A stretch of 64,000 nt of DNA from Sphingobacterium sp. CZ-UAM. Its GTDB lineage: Bacteria > Bacteroidota > Bacteroidia > Sphingobacteriales > Sphingobacteriaceae. Where the stretch lies: positions 124,001 to 188,000 of the forward strand of contig NZ_MTCM01000003.1 of assembly GCF_002000245.1 (NCBI RefSeq), read 5' to 3'. The notes beneath the pieces were generated by a model, which was not told the DNA's origin, did no database searches, and was given only the letters and a program-made list of their open reading frames with translations. Position numbers and translations under genes: made by a program. Shown here piece after piece: positions 9,264 through 17,373 of the stretch. The first letter of the stretch is position 1. Every line of letters begins with the position of its first letter.

Positions 9264-9298
9264 ACAAAAAAACCGTCCCTAAATAAATTAGAGACGGC
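9264..9298 (-). terminator. Rho-independent terminator of TonB receptor gene
   Basis: On the minus strand CCGTCTCTAA (9298-9289) pairs with TTAGGGACGG (9282-9273), with one G-U pair, followed by seven T. It lies about 30 nt after the receptor stop codon. Confidence 0.85.
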
Positions 9299-9327
9299 CA
9301 ATGAAAATATATTTATGAATTACGGAT

Positions 9328-11925
9328 TTAATTCCCCTGTTTCCAATTGTACCGCACCGTTACGCCATAGGTTCTGGGATCAGCTACGACTCCAGCATAT
9401 TGACCATAACTACCGGGGGCCGTGAGCAGCTGCTCATAATAATCTTTGTTTGTCAGATTTCTGCTCCACACAAAAACTGAAACACCATTCGATCCCCTAA
9501 AGCCCAAACGCGCATTCAGCAAAGTATAAGCATCTATATTCAGATACTTTGACGGGGATGAACTTGAAGAGAATTTGGAACGATGGAAAAGATCAGTACC
9601 TAGAAAGTAGGATCCATTGATACCAATCAATTTACCACTCTGATTGATTTCTCCGCCTAAAGACCAAGACCACTTAGAAACTCCCGGAAGAACTCCGCCT
9701 GAAATATCTTTGAAGGCCTGAGGACCACCAACTTCCTCGAGCGGAACCGGCGCATTTGTAAATTTTACGTATTTAGCATCCGTATAGGCCAGTGCACCAT
9801 TCAGACGCAGAAACTGTCCAACATTAATGCTCCCATCGAGCTCCACCCCTTTGACACGTACTTTTTCAGCATTGGCCAAGTAGCCACGATTTACTCCTGG
9901 TTCAGGTGTCTGTACCTGGGTTTGATAATCTTTGATATCTGTCTGATAAACCGATAGATTCAGAATCGTGTTGCGTGTTGGGTTAGTTTTTACGCCCAAT
10001 TCTTTATGGCGTACCGCCTCTGGTTTCACTTCTGCTAAATCCAGCAGCACAGCACCATTTGCCGTCGGCAATCCGCCCACATTAATTCCAATCGGCTTAT
10101 AGCTGATGGAATAGGTAGCATAAGCATTGATTTTGGGATTGAAACGGTATTTCGCAGAAAGTTGTCCCGAAAAATTATCTGCATCCGCATTTACATCAAA
10201 AGTCTGATTGGTATAAACACCATTTTTGAGCGCAAGCAAAGCTGGGTCAGAGGTTTGTAACCCACCGTAGGTTTGCCGGTCATAGTTCGCTTTCTTTTTA
10301 TCGTAATTATAACGTAAGCCTGGTAAGATATGAAGTTTTGACGTCACCTCCCAGTCAATCTGGGTATAGGCAGCGAGGCTCGTGCTTTTGATACCGTAAA
10401 CCGTCTTAATGCCGAAATTGTCAAATAACCCTGGAGTTTCCCACAGCGCACTGGTCGAATTTTTTTGGAAACGCCAAAATGCGGAACCCGTTTCCTCAGT
10501 ATGTACGGGATCAGTACCCAGATCCTGCCACAGACCAAATAAACCAACAACACCACTTACTTTTTCACTGATTTTGCCCGAATATCTAAATTCCTGAGAC
10601 CATTGGTTATGGACCGAATTACCAGCAGAAACTGTGTAAACAGGAAGACCTAAATAATCCCGGTCATTGAGGGGCACCCACGTCCATTTTCGCCAGGCGG
10701 AGGTTGATGTCAATGTACCTTCACCAATCTTAATATCAGCATTCAGGGCAACACCACCTAATTTATTTTCCGCTTTGGATTGTGTATCGAGGTCGATCTT
10801 ACGTTCAAAAGCACTTTTGTAAGGTAGCTCATAGCCTAAATCTTTGACAATAGCATCAAACTGCCGATAATCAGCCCGTTGGGTTTTGACAACACCGGCA
10901 ACTGCCCAGCCGTAACCATCAGGCTTTTGAGAAGAGACGTCACCTGAGAGCACAAGTTTGATATTTTCCGTTGGCGTAAACAACAATTGTCCTCTGAATC
11001 CAAGATTATTGATATCATTGATTTTTCTATTGGTATGAACATTGAACAGATTGCCATCCCGCTGTGTGCCTGAAAATGAGGCACGAGCAGCAAGATTCTT
11101 GGTCAATGGCCCAGAGATGGATGTTTTTGCCTGAATAAAACCTTGGTTGCCATAACTCACTTCAACATTAGCCTCAGGTGTAAATTGGGGCAGCCGTGAA
11201 GTAATATTAAAGGCGCCGGCCGTGGTATTTTTACCAAAAAGTGTCCCTTGCGGCCCCCGCAATACTTCGATCTGATCAATATCAATAAAGTCTAACCAAG
11301 TTGCAGCGGGACGTGCAATATAAACACCATCAAGATAGAATCCGACACCTGGATCTATACCATCATTGGTAAGACCGTAAGTTGACCCGAGGCCGCGAAT
11401 ATTCAATGTGGTATTTCGAGCATTGGAAGAATACAATTGTACTGTGGGAACAAGCTCTTTCAACCTGTTGACGTTAAAAGCTCCGGCATCTTCCAATGCT
11501 GCTCCACGGATGATAGAAACAGGAATTGGCACATCCTGCAATTGCTCTTTGCGCCTACGGGCAGTCACTACTACCTGATCTAAGGCTTCCAAACGTGGGC
11601 TAAGTTCAATCAGGGTAGGCGATTGATCCACGACAACGCGCCGTGTTTGATAACCTACGATGGACACAATAAGTGTAAAAGGCAGTTTTTGCCCTGTAAC
11701 AAACTGGAATACGCCCTTGCTATCCGTCTTCACCTGATGGGTAACCGCTTCAAGCTGCACGGTTACACCTTGTAAAGGCTCTTTTGTGACCGCATCAACG
11801 ACAGTCCCTGTTAATGAAGCATTTATAATAGGTTTAGGATTTTCTACCTGTGCATAAGTCTGATAAGAAGCCGCTAAAAGCAAGCTAAAAATGACGCTAA
11901 TTCGAAAAATAGCATTTTTTTTCAT
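9328..11925 (-). CDS. TonB-dependent receptor, FecA/siderophore-receptor-like
   Basis: 865-residue outer-membrane receptor. Signal peptide 1-26 (ending ASYQTYAQ), carboxypeptidase-regulatory-like domain (about 35-115), a plug with RKEQLQDVPIPVSII (TonB-box side), GFYLDGVYI and the typical IDQIEVLRGPQGTLFGKN, then the barrel, with a late TYGVTVRYNW. The frame extends to a TTG at 11958, but the ATG at 11925 places the signal peptide correctly. Upstream on the same strand lie an intrinsic terminator and a 35-codon ORF ending in two Cys codons, so expression is probably controlled by attenuation. A role in sulfur-compound uptake is suggested by that leader and by the YeiH neighbour; it is inference. 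Confidence 0.9.
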   Translation of the reverse strand: MKKNAIFRISVIFSLLLAASYQTYAQVENPKPIINASLTGTVVDAVTKEPLQGVTVQLEAVTHQVKTDSKGVFQFVTGQKLPFTLIVSIVGYQTRRVVVDQSPTLIELSPRLEALDQVVVTARRRKEQLQDVPIPVSIIRGAALEDAGAFNVNRLKELVPTVQLYSSNARNTTLNIRGLGSTYGLTNDGIDPGVGFYLDGVYIARPAATWLDFIDIDQIEVLRGPQGTLFGKNTTAGAFNITSRLPQFTPEANVEVSYGNQGFIQAKTSISGPLTKNLAARASFSGTQRDGNLFNVHTNRKINDINNLGFRGQLLFTPTENIKLVLSGDVSSQKPDGYGWAVAGVVKTQRADYRQFDAIVKDLGYELPYKSAFERKIDLDTQSKAENKLGGVALNADIKIGEGTLTSTSAWRKWTWVPLNDRDYLGLPVYTVSAGNSVHNQWSQEFRYSGKISEKVSGVVGLFGLWQDLGTDPVHTEETGSAFWRFQKNSTSALWETPGLFDNFGIKTVYGIKSTSLAAYTQIDWEVTSKLHILPGLRYNYDKKKANYDRQTYGGLQTSDPALLALKNGVYTNQTFDVNADADNFSGQLSAKYRFNPKINAYATYSISYKPIGINVGGLPTANGAVLLDLAEVKPEAVRHKELGVKTNPTRNTILNLSVYQTDIKDYQTQVQTPEPGVNRGYLANAEKVRVKGVELDGSINVGQFLRLNGALAYTDAKYVKFTNAPVPLEEVGGPQAFKDISGGVLPGVSKWSWSLGGEINQSGKLIGINGSYFLGTDLFHRSKFSSSSSPSKYLNIDAYTLLNARLGFRGSNGVSVFVWSRNLTNKDYYEQLLTAPGSYGQYAGVVADPRTYGVTVRYNWKQGN

Positions 11926-12003
11926 AAATTTATTCAGTTTAATAGTGAAAATAAACAAGTGCCAACGCCAATCGATACTTGTTTCATTGTTAAAACTTTG
12001 TTT

Positions 12004-12030
12004 TAAAAAGGGAAGCCTCGGCTTCCCTTT
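12004..12030 (-). terminator. Intrinsic terminator in receptor leader (candidate attenuator)
   Basis: GGGAAGC and GCTTCCC (12027-12021 and 12016-12010 on the minus strand) form a 7-bp stem with a CGAG loop, extended by flanking A-T pairs and followed by TTTTT. It sits between the leader-peptide stop codon (33 nt upstream) and the receptor ATG (about 80 nt downstream), so readthrough is required for receptor expression from the promoter at 12231. Confidence 0.75.
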
Positions 12031-12060
12031 TCTAATATAAGAGAGTGTAAGAGAGAAATT

Positions 12061-12168
12061 TTAACAACACATTCGTTTTCCACTATTTCCGAAAGTAATA
12101 AAAGCTACTTCCAATGAAGTCTTCTGTAAGCTTGTTTTTAAAAAGTAATCTTGTTTCATTCTTTCCAT
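12061..12168 (-). CDS. Candidate 35-residue leader peptide ending MCC
   Basis: ATG at 12168, stop TAA at 12061; 35 codons. It begins MERMKQDYFLK (a second ATG is at codon 4) and ends FGNSGKRMCC-stop, so the last two sense codons are TGT TGT. A TATATTTG promoter element lies 63 nt upstream and an intrinsic terminator 33 nt downstream, followed by the TonB-dependent receptor. A pyrimidine tract with two TCTCTT copies lies between stop and terminator; by eye TCTCTT could pair with AAGGGA at the foot of the terminator. This organisation is that of a ribosome-mediated attenuator sensing cysteine supply. The peptide family is not one I can name with certainty. Confidence 0.6.
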   Translation of the reverse strand: MERMKQDYFLKTSLQKTSLEVAFITFGNSGKRMCC

Positions 12169-12230
12169 AATTAAGTATATTCATTTTTCAGGTATCCCTT
12201 CATGACCCACTGTAAATCAGGATAACAGTA

Positions 12231-12238
12231 CAAATATA
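12231..12238 (-). promoter_or_regulatory. Bacteroidota -7 promoter element for receptor leader
   Basis: TATATTTG on the minus strand matches TAnnTTTG exactly. No clear -33 TTTG is seen; the region is A/T-rich. Predicted transcription start near 12223, giving a leader of about 300 nt before the receptor ATG. Confidence 0.6.
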
Positions 12239-12386
12239 GAAATATTTTTTAAAAGACTACTAATTTGATAGATTTTATAAATATTTTTTCTGTAAATCTT
12301 CTTACCAGCTAAATAACAAGCTTTTAAAGCTACTAAATAGGTTATTTACAACAAATTACTTCAACCGCCAGCCGTACATCTGACAC

Positions 12387-12418
12387 GAAAAAGTCCGCCA
12401 AGGGTGGCAGACTTTTTC
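12387..12418 (-). terminator. Bidirectional terminator after YeiH gene
   Basis: GAAAAAGTC-c-GCCA pairs with TGGC-a-GACTTTTTC around a 4-nt loop. It ends the YeiH-family transcript about 50 nt after its stop codon, so the receptor downstream needs its own promoter. Confidence 0.85.
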
Positions 12419-12468
12419 TAGAATGTTATTAGCTTCGAAAGTATTCAGCCCATATACTTACCAATTAA

Positions 12469-13725
12469 TTATCGGAACAGCAGCAATGCGATCAACAAAG
12501 TCACTACGATATTAAAGGTCTGCGCAATTAAAAATGCATAAAGGGGTTTCTTATTATCTTGTACAAAAAGGTCTTTGAAATTTGTTTCCAGACCGATCGA
12601 AGTAAATGCTAAGGTAAACCAGAGTCCCTGCAGATTTTTCAGACTACCTTTGACAGCATCAATTTTTTCAGGAGAAATTACAAAGGAAAATAATAGTGAG
12701 GCAAATACAAATCCAAGCACAAATTTAGGGAAGCGTTCCCAGATGATCTTTAGTGTCGGTTTATCTCTTTTCGTTTCCTCATCAACGGATTTTGCATAGG
12801 TCCAATAAATGCTGATCGCAAATGCCGCTAGTCCCAGCAATACATTTTGCGAGAATTTGACAATTGTACTAATCTTGAGAGCTTCCTCCCCCACCAGAGA
12901 ACCGGAAGCAACAACTGCTCCCGTTGTATCGATACTACCTCCCAACCATGCACCGGTCACCTCCTGTGATAAGCCCATCCATTCAGCCATATAGGGCATA
13001 AAAATCATCATTGGAATTGCAGTGATCAACACCAGGGAAATTACATAAGAGAGTTTTTTGCTATCACCTTTAATGGCTCCTGAAGTGGCGATAGCTGCTG
13101 AAACACCGCAAATAGAAACTGCACTGGACAACATCAGGGACATCTCCTTGTCTATCTTCAATTTTTTACAAAGCCAAAAAGCAAAATACCATACTGACAA
13201 TACAACTGCCAAAGCCTGAATAAGACCCAGCGAGCCCGCTTTAAGGATATCGCCAAAGATAACGGTGGTACCTAATAGAATCAATCCAATCTTGACATAC
13301 AGTTCGGTACTCAAGGCTTCCTTAAACCAGGTAGGCAGCTTAAAACAATTGCTAATGACCAAACCGATAATCAAACTAAAAATAACCGCCTCAAGATTAT
13401 ATTCTTTCACTGTCGAATTACCTGCTAATATCAGCGCGAATACCGTCAGAATAAACACCACCGGAAATACGATAAGCAGATGTTTAACGGATTTACCGAG
13501 CAAAAATGCACCTAGGATACCTGTCACAAAGACGAAGACAAACTGCTGAAAAATCTTGTTGAGATTGGCCGGATCAAAAATTGCGGAAACCAGTTCGGAA
13601 GAATTACCCCAGGAAAAATTAGGTACAGGCGCAAAAATACCTGAAAGTGCTAAAAAAATGGTAGCGAGCCCCAAAATGACGACTACCCAGTCTTCTGTAA
13701 ATGCAAATGATCTTGACGATGTCAT
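12469..13725 (-). CDS. YeiH-family putative sulfate exporter (UPF0324)
   Basis: 418-residue integral membrane protein with about ten hydrophobic segments. GAWLGGSIDTTGAVVASGS in the middle and LSSAVSICGVSAAIATSGAIK are conserved features of the YeiH/UPF0324 family, annotated as putative sulfate exporters because relatives lie in sulfonate-degradation gene sets. Substrate and direction are not established for this protein. It has its own terminator and is followed on the same strand by the leader-peptide/receptor unit; the shared sulfur theme is suggestive. Confidence 0.85.
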   Translation of the reverse strand: MTSSRSFAFTEDWVVVILGLATIFLALSGIFAPVPNFSWGNSSELVSAIFDPANLNKIFQQFVFVFVTGILGAFLLGKSVKHLLIVFPVVFILTVFALILAGNSTVKEYNLEAVIFSLIIGLVISNCFKLPTWFKEALSTELYVKIGLILLGTTVIFGDILKAGSLGLIQALAVVLSVWYFAFWLCKKLKIDKEMSLMLSSAVSICGVSAAIATSGAIKGDSKKLSYVISLVLITAIPMMIFMPYMAEWMGLSQEVTGAWLGGSIDTTGAVVASGSLVGEEALKISTIVKFSQNVLLGLAAFAISIYWTYAKSVDEETKRDKPTLKIIWERFPKFVLGFVFASLLFSFVISPEKIDAVKGSLKNLQGLWFTLAFTSIGLETNFKDLFVQDNKKPLYAFLIAQTFNIVVTLLIALLLFR

Positions 13726-13789
13726 ATAACGGTTGGTATTAAAAGGCTAAATTTAATATAATTGCAGCTACTTTTCGTTATTGTAACAC

Positions 13790-13818
13790 AAAAATGGCCG
13801 AAGATTTCTCTTCGGCCA
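13790..13818 (-). terminator. Rho-independent terminator of beta-oxidation operon
   Basis: TGGCCGAAGA and TCTTCGGCCA (13795-13804 and 13809-13818) form a perfect 10-bp stem with a 4-nt loop; the minus strand continues with TTTTTG. It ends the operon about 30 nt after the acyl-CoA dehydrogenase stop. Confidence 0.88.
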
Positions 13819-13846
13819 CACAACCAAAACCAATAATCATTATCAA

Positions 13847-15628
13847 TCAAAAACAATACTTATTTTCTTCTATTAATTTTTTTGCAATCCGCTGGCGTGC
13901 ATCTTTGATATTAAATGGCTGTGCTTTGGTGAATCTGCGTAACCCAACTAGCATCATATTCAATTCATCACCTTCACCAAAGGAATACAGGGCTTCTTTA
14001 CCCGCAGCATTGATTTTATCAATCGCGCCATATAAGTAGATCTTCGCCATATCGGTCGCATATGGTGCTTTTTCGGAACCGCTATGCACAAGCTTCTCTG
14101 CGCGTAACAGAACGGATTCTGCGATGTATACGTAACCGATAATATCTGCGATATTCATCAGGATCTCTTCTTCCTTTGAAAGTGACATCATCAGCTTCTG
14201 AACCGCAGCTCCGGCAATGAGTAAACCTGCTTTCTTGAGGTTGGCGATAATTTTCTTCTCAGCGGCGAATGGCACATCATCTTCTTCTCCAAAGTCAGGG
14301 ATGGCCAACAGCTCGCTTGCCACCGCCTGTGCAGGTCCCATCAGATCCAGTTCACCTTTCATTGCCCGTTTTAACAGCATATCTACGACAAGCAACCTAT
14401 TCACCTCATTGGTACCTTCGAAGATCCGGTTGATCCGTGAATCACGGTAAGCGCGCTCCATCGGCGCATCGGCTGAATATCCCATTCCGCCATAGATCTG
14501 CACACCTTCATCCACTACATAATCCAGCATCTCTGAACACCATACTTTGATAATAGCGCACTCGATCGCAAATTGTTCCACGGATTTCAATTTGGCCTTT
14601 GCTTCATCCATCCCGCCTGCAATCAATGCATCATACGCATCATCAATATTTTGGCCGGCACGATAGGATGCTGACTCCACAGCAAATAAACGTGTCGCCA
14701 TCTCTGCCAGTTTGTATCGAATAGCACCAAACTTAGAAATCGGCAAGTTAAACTGCACACGTTCATTGGCATATTGGACGGCATGATTGATGACCATACG
14801 AGCTGAACCATTTGTCGCAGCACCTAACTTGATCCTTCCGATATTCAGGATATTTACGGCAATCTTAAATCCATTCTCACGCTCGGAAAGCATATTTTCA
14901 ACCGGAACGGCACAGTCATTAAAGAAAATCTGACGTGTGGAAGATCCCTTAATCCCCAACTTGTGTTCCTCGGGGTTCATCGTGATCCCGCCGAAATCTT
15001 TTTCGACAATAAATGCGGTCAGGTTTTTGTCGTTATCGATTTTTGCAAAAACAATAAAGATATCTGCAAACCCGCCATTAGTAATCCACATTTTCTGGCC
15101 ATTGATCAGATAATGGGTTCCCTCAGCATTTAGTTTTGCAGAAGTACGGCCTGAATTGGCATCTGATCCAGCATTTGGTTCTGTCAGACAATAGGAAGCC
15201 TTCCATTCGCCAGTTGCAAGCTTAGGAATATATTTTGCCTTTTGTTCCGCATTACCATAATAAAGAATAGGTAAAGTACCGATACCCGTATGTGCAGACA
15301 AAGCTACTGCAAAAGAGAATCCACCACCTACAGCATCTGCAACAAGCATCGAGGTATTGAAATTCTTGCCAAACCCACCGTATTCCTCCGGGATCGATAC
15401 GCCCAGCATGCCTAATTCCCCAGCTTTATCCATCAAACTAGGCATCAATCCTTCTTCTTGTGCGTCAATACGGTCAAGCTTATTTAACACTTCCGTTTCT
15501 AGGAAATCCAAACAGGTCTGGCGAATCATTTTCGCCTCTTCATCAAATTCCTCTGGGATAAAAATAGCTGTATAGGGAGTCTCTTTGATTACGAACTCAC
15601 CGCCTTTGATTGCTTTATTTTCGCTCAT
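13847..15628 (-). CDS. Acyl-CoA dehydrogenase with C-terminal extension
   Basis: FAD-dependent enzyme of the first step of beta-oxidation; 593 residues, longer than the classical 380-residue form because of a C-terminal helical extension (from about 430). Signatures: CLTEPNAGSDANSGRTSA and MWITNGGFADIFIVFAKID (substrate/FAD region), QIYGGMGYSADAPMERAYRD, and RIFEGTNEVNR carrying the catalytic Glu. It is the last gene of the minus-strand operon with thiolase and the multifunctional hydratase/dehydrogenase, 135 nt after the thiolase start. A hairpin lies in that gap. Confidence 0.93.
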   Translation of the reverse strand: MSENKAIKGGEFVIKETPYTAIFIPEEFDEEAKMIRQTCLDFLETEVLNKLDRIDAQEEGLMPSLMDKAGELGMLGVSIPEEYGGFGKNFNTSMLVADAVGGGFSFAVALSAHTGIGTLPILYYGNAEQKAKYIPKLATGEWKASYCLTEPNAGSDANSGRTSAKLNAEGTHYLINGQKMWITNGGFADIFIVFAKIDNDKNLTAFIVEKDFGGITMNPEEHKLGIKGSSTRQIFFNDCAVPVENMLSERENGFKIAVNILNIGRIKLGAATNGSARMVINHAVQYANERVQFNLPISKFGAIRYKLAEMATRLFAVESASYRAGQNIDDAYDALIAGGMDEAKAKLKSVEQFAIECAIIKVWCSEMLDYVVDEGVQIYGGMGYSADAPMERAYRDSRINRIFEGTNEVNRLLVVDMLLKRAMKGELDLMGPAQAVASELLAIPDFGEEDDVPFAAEKKIIANLKKAGLLIAGAAVQKLMMSLSKEEEILMNIADIIGYVYIAESVLLRAEKLVHSGSEKAPYATDMAKIYLYGAIDKINAAGKEALYSFGEGDELNMMLVGLRRFTKAQPFNIKDARQRIAKKLIEENKYCF

Positions 15629-15702
15629 TGTTAATTTAGATTTGTGGTGTAATCCAACAGCTGGTTATTGACTGCTCCGATTTACACTATTTTTTAATAC
15701 TT

Positions 15703-15728
15703 TTATTCGCTATACGACCCGCGAATAA
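15703..15728 (-). other. Intercistronic hairpin between thiolase and acyl-CoA dehydrogenase genes
   Basis: TTATTCGC (15703-15710) is perfectly complementary to GCGAATAA (15721-15728) around a 10-nt loop. Without a T run on the minus strand it is not a clear terminator; it may be an mRNA processing or stability element that sets the expression of the last gene. Assignment is weak. Confidence 0.35.
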
Positions 15729-15763
15729 TATTTTTTATCCGATTATTTTTTTAGGCCTGCTCC

Positions 15764-16939
15764 TTAGTCCAATAGTTCAAAAATACCAGCCGCACCCTGA
15801 CCTGTCCCTACACACATCGTCACCATACCATATTTTTTACCACGACGTTTCAATTCATGCAAAACCTGCACGGTCAATTTCGCTCCTGTACAACCTAGCG
15901 GATGCCCTAAAGCAATCGCCCCGCCATTGACATTGACTTTTTCTTCGTCAAGCTCAAGTTCACGAATTACAGCCAAAGATTGGGATGCAAAAGCTTCATT
16001 CAATTCAAACAAATCAATATCTTCTTTTTTAAGTCCTGCCTGTTTCAATGCTTTAGGTATCGCATAGATTGGTCCGATTCCCATGACCCGTGGTGGCACG
16101 CCCGCAACAGCAAAACTAATCAGTTTGGCGATGGGTTTTATCCCCAGCTCCTTCACTTTAGCCTCTGACATAACCAGCACAAATGCGGCACCATCAGATG
16201 TTTGGGAGGAGTTTCCGGCTGTTACTGAACCATTAGCAGCAAAGACAGGCTTCAACTTACCCAAAGCGTCCAAGGATGTATCTGCACGAGGCCCTTCATC
16301 GGTATCCACAACATATTCACGTGTTGCGATCTTCCCATCTTTCAGATAGTTCTCCTTGACTGTGATTGGCACAATACCATCTTTTAGATGACCATTCTGA
16401 ATAGCGGCTACAGCTTTTTGATTGGATTTAAGCGCAAAGGCGTCTTGATCTTCACGGGAGACATTGTAATCCTTGGCAACGGCCTCCGCAGTCAGTCCCA
16501 TCCCCCAGTACCAGTCAGGATGCTCTTTGGCAACAACAGGATTCGGCACAATTTTCCAGCCGCCAAAGGGCATGCCGGACATCACTTCAACACCACCGGC
16601 AATAATAACATCTGCCATACCGGCCTTGATCTTTGCTACCGCTGTAGCAATCGTCTCCAATCCAGATGCACAATAGCGATTGACTGTAACGCCTGGCACT
16701 TTATCTGTATCTAGACCCATCAGGGAAATAAAACGTGCCATATTAAGACCCTGCTCAGCCTCAGGCATCGCATTACCCACGATGACATCATCTATATCTT
16801 CTTTATTTAAATTTGGCACAGTGGACACAAGATGTTTAATCACATCTGATGCTAAATCATCAGCCCGCATAAAGCGAAATCCTCCTCGAGGCGCTTTACC
16901 TACTGCTGTACGAAATCCTGCTACTATGTATGCTTCCAT
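15764..16939 (-). CDS. fadA: Acetyl-CoA C-acyltransferase (3-ketoacyl-CoA thiolase)
   Basis: 391-residue thiolase catalysing the last step of beta-oxidation. The nucleophile Cys is in VNRYCASGLETIATA (about residue 90), the catalytic His in GGAIALGHPLGCTGAK, and the second Cys in MCVGTGQGAAGIF near the C-terminus. Start MEAYIVAGFRTAVGK is standard. It follows the multifunctional fadB-like gene in the operon, but the two are separated by a 434-nt segment that holds an IVP-like gene between heptamer arrays. Confidence 0.95.
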   Translation of the reverse strand: MEAYIVAGFRTAVGKAPRGGFRFMRADDLASDVIKHLVSTVPNLNKEDIDDVIVGNAMPEAEQGLNMARFISLMGLDTDKVPGVTVNRYCASGLETIATAVAKIKAGMADVIIAGGVEVMSGMPFGGWKIVPNPVVAKEHPDWYWGMGLTAEAVAKDYNVSREDQDAFALKSNQKAVAAIQNGHLKDGIVPITVKENYLKDGKIATREYVVDTDEGPRADTSLDALGKLKPVFAANGSVTAGNSSQTSDGAAFVLVMSEAKVKELGIKPIAKLISFAVAGVPPRVMGIGPIYAIPKALKQAGLKKEDIDLFELNEAFASQSLAVIRELELDEEKVNVNGGAIALGHPLGCTGAKLTVQVLHELKRRGKKYGMVTMCVGTGQGAAGIFELLD

Positions 16940-16946
16940 TATTTGA

Positions 16947-16974
16947 GATATTAGTAGTTAGATATTAGTAGTTA
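16947..16974 (+). repeat. Heptamer array, left boundary of IVP cassette
   Basis: Four contiguous 7-nt units, GATATTA-GTAGTTA-GATATTA-GTAGTTA. The IVP gene's last codons (T-T-N-I) and TAA stop lie inside the array. The same heptamer type occurs on the other strand at 17338-17372; the two arrays form an imperfect inverted repeat, by eye 20 of 26 positions. Confidence 0.75.
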
Positions 16975-17338
16975 GATTCTTGACCTTAAGCAATAGCTTT
17001 TGTTGAAAAATATAGTTCATTTTCTGTAATTCCTCCAGCTTTTCCAAAAGACCCTCTAAATCCTCTTCTGATAAATAACCTAAATTTTTTGATATTATTA
17101 ACTGTGTTTCGACTTCATATGTAGACGCATGCGCTATTGCCAAAAACTGAACAAACTCTTTATCCGAATTTCTTCCTGCTCCCTCAGCAATATTTGAAGG
17201 AATTGATACAGCAGCTCTATTTATTTGTGAAATGAGATTAAATCGTTCACGGTCTGGGAAAATAGATGTAGCTCTATATACATCAGATACCAACGTAATA
17301 GATTTTTGCCAAAGTATTAATTCCTTATAATTATGCAT
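16958..17338 (-). CDS. Four-helix-bundle protein, 23S rRNA intervening-sequence (IVP) family
   Basis: 126 residues, usual length for the S23/IVP four-helix-bundle family. Conserved marks: ELILWQKSITLVSDVY at the start, FPDRERFNLISQINRAAVSIPSNIAEGAGR in the middle (given here only as family landmark), then a long Leu/Glu helix ending QKMNYIFQQKL. Relatives occur in 23S rRNA insertions and as accessory proteins of diversity-generating elements, but also free in genomes with unknown role. Here it lies within the beta-oxidation operon; its ATG directly follows one heptamer array and its stop lies in another, so the gene and the arrays look like one cassette. Confidence 0.88.
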   Translation of the reverse strand: MHNYKELILWQKSITLVSDVYRATSIFPDRERFNLISQINRAAVSIPSNIAEGAGRNSDKEFVQFLAIAHASTYEVETQLIISKNLGYLSEEDLEGLLEKLEELQKMNYIFQQKLLLKVKNLTTNI

Positions 17339-17372
17339 ATCTAAATACTATGTACTAAATACTATTGTCTAT
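17338..17372 (-). repeat. Heptamer array, right boundary of IVP cassette
   Basis: Five 7-nt units on the plus strand, TATCTAA-ATACTAT-GTACTAA-ATACTAT-TGTCTAT. Read on the minus strand they are of the form TTAGTAC/ATAGTAT/TTAGATA, matching the left array in inverted orientation. The IVP start codon overlaps the array's inner end; the stop codon of the fadB-like gene is 2 nt beyond the outer end. Confidence 0.75.
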
Positions 17373-17373
17373 C

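Noticed and set aside
13265..13549. Open frames antisense to the YeiH gene and similar antisense ORFs elsewhere (for example 43267-43782 and 30208-30651)
   Set aside because: They lie fully opposite well-supported genes, have low-complexity composition and no promoter or family match.
15703..15728. Terminator inside the beta-oxidation operon
   Set aside because: The hairpin lacks a T run on the transcribed strand, so I list it only as an intercistronic hairpin.
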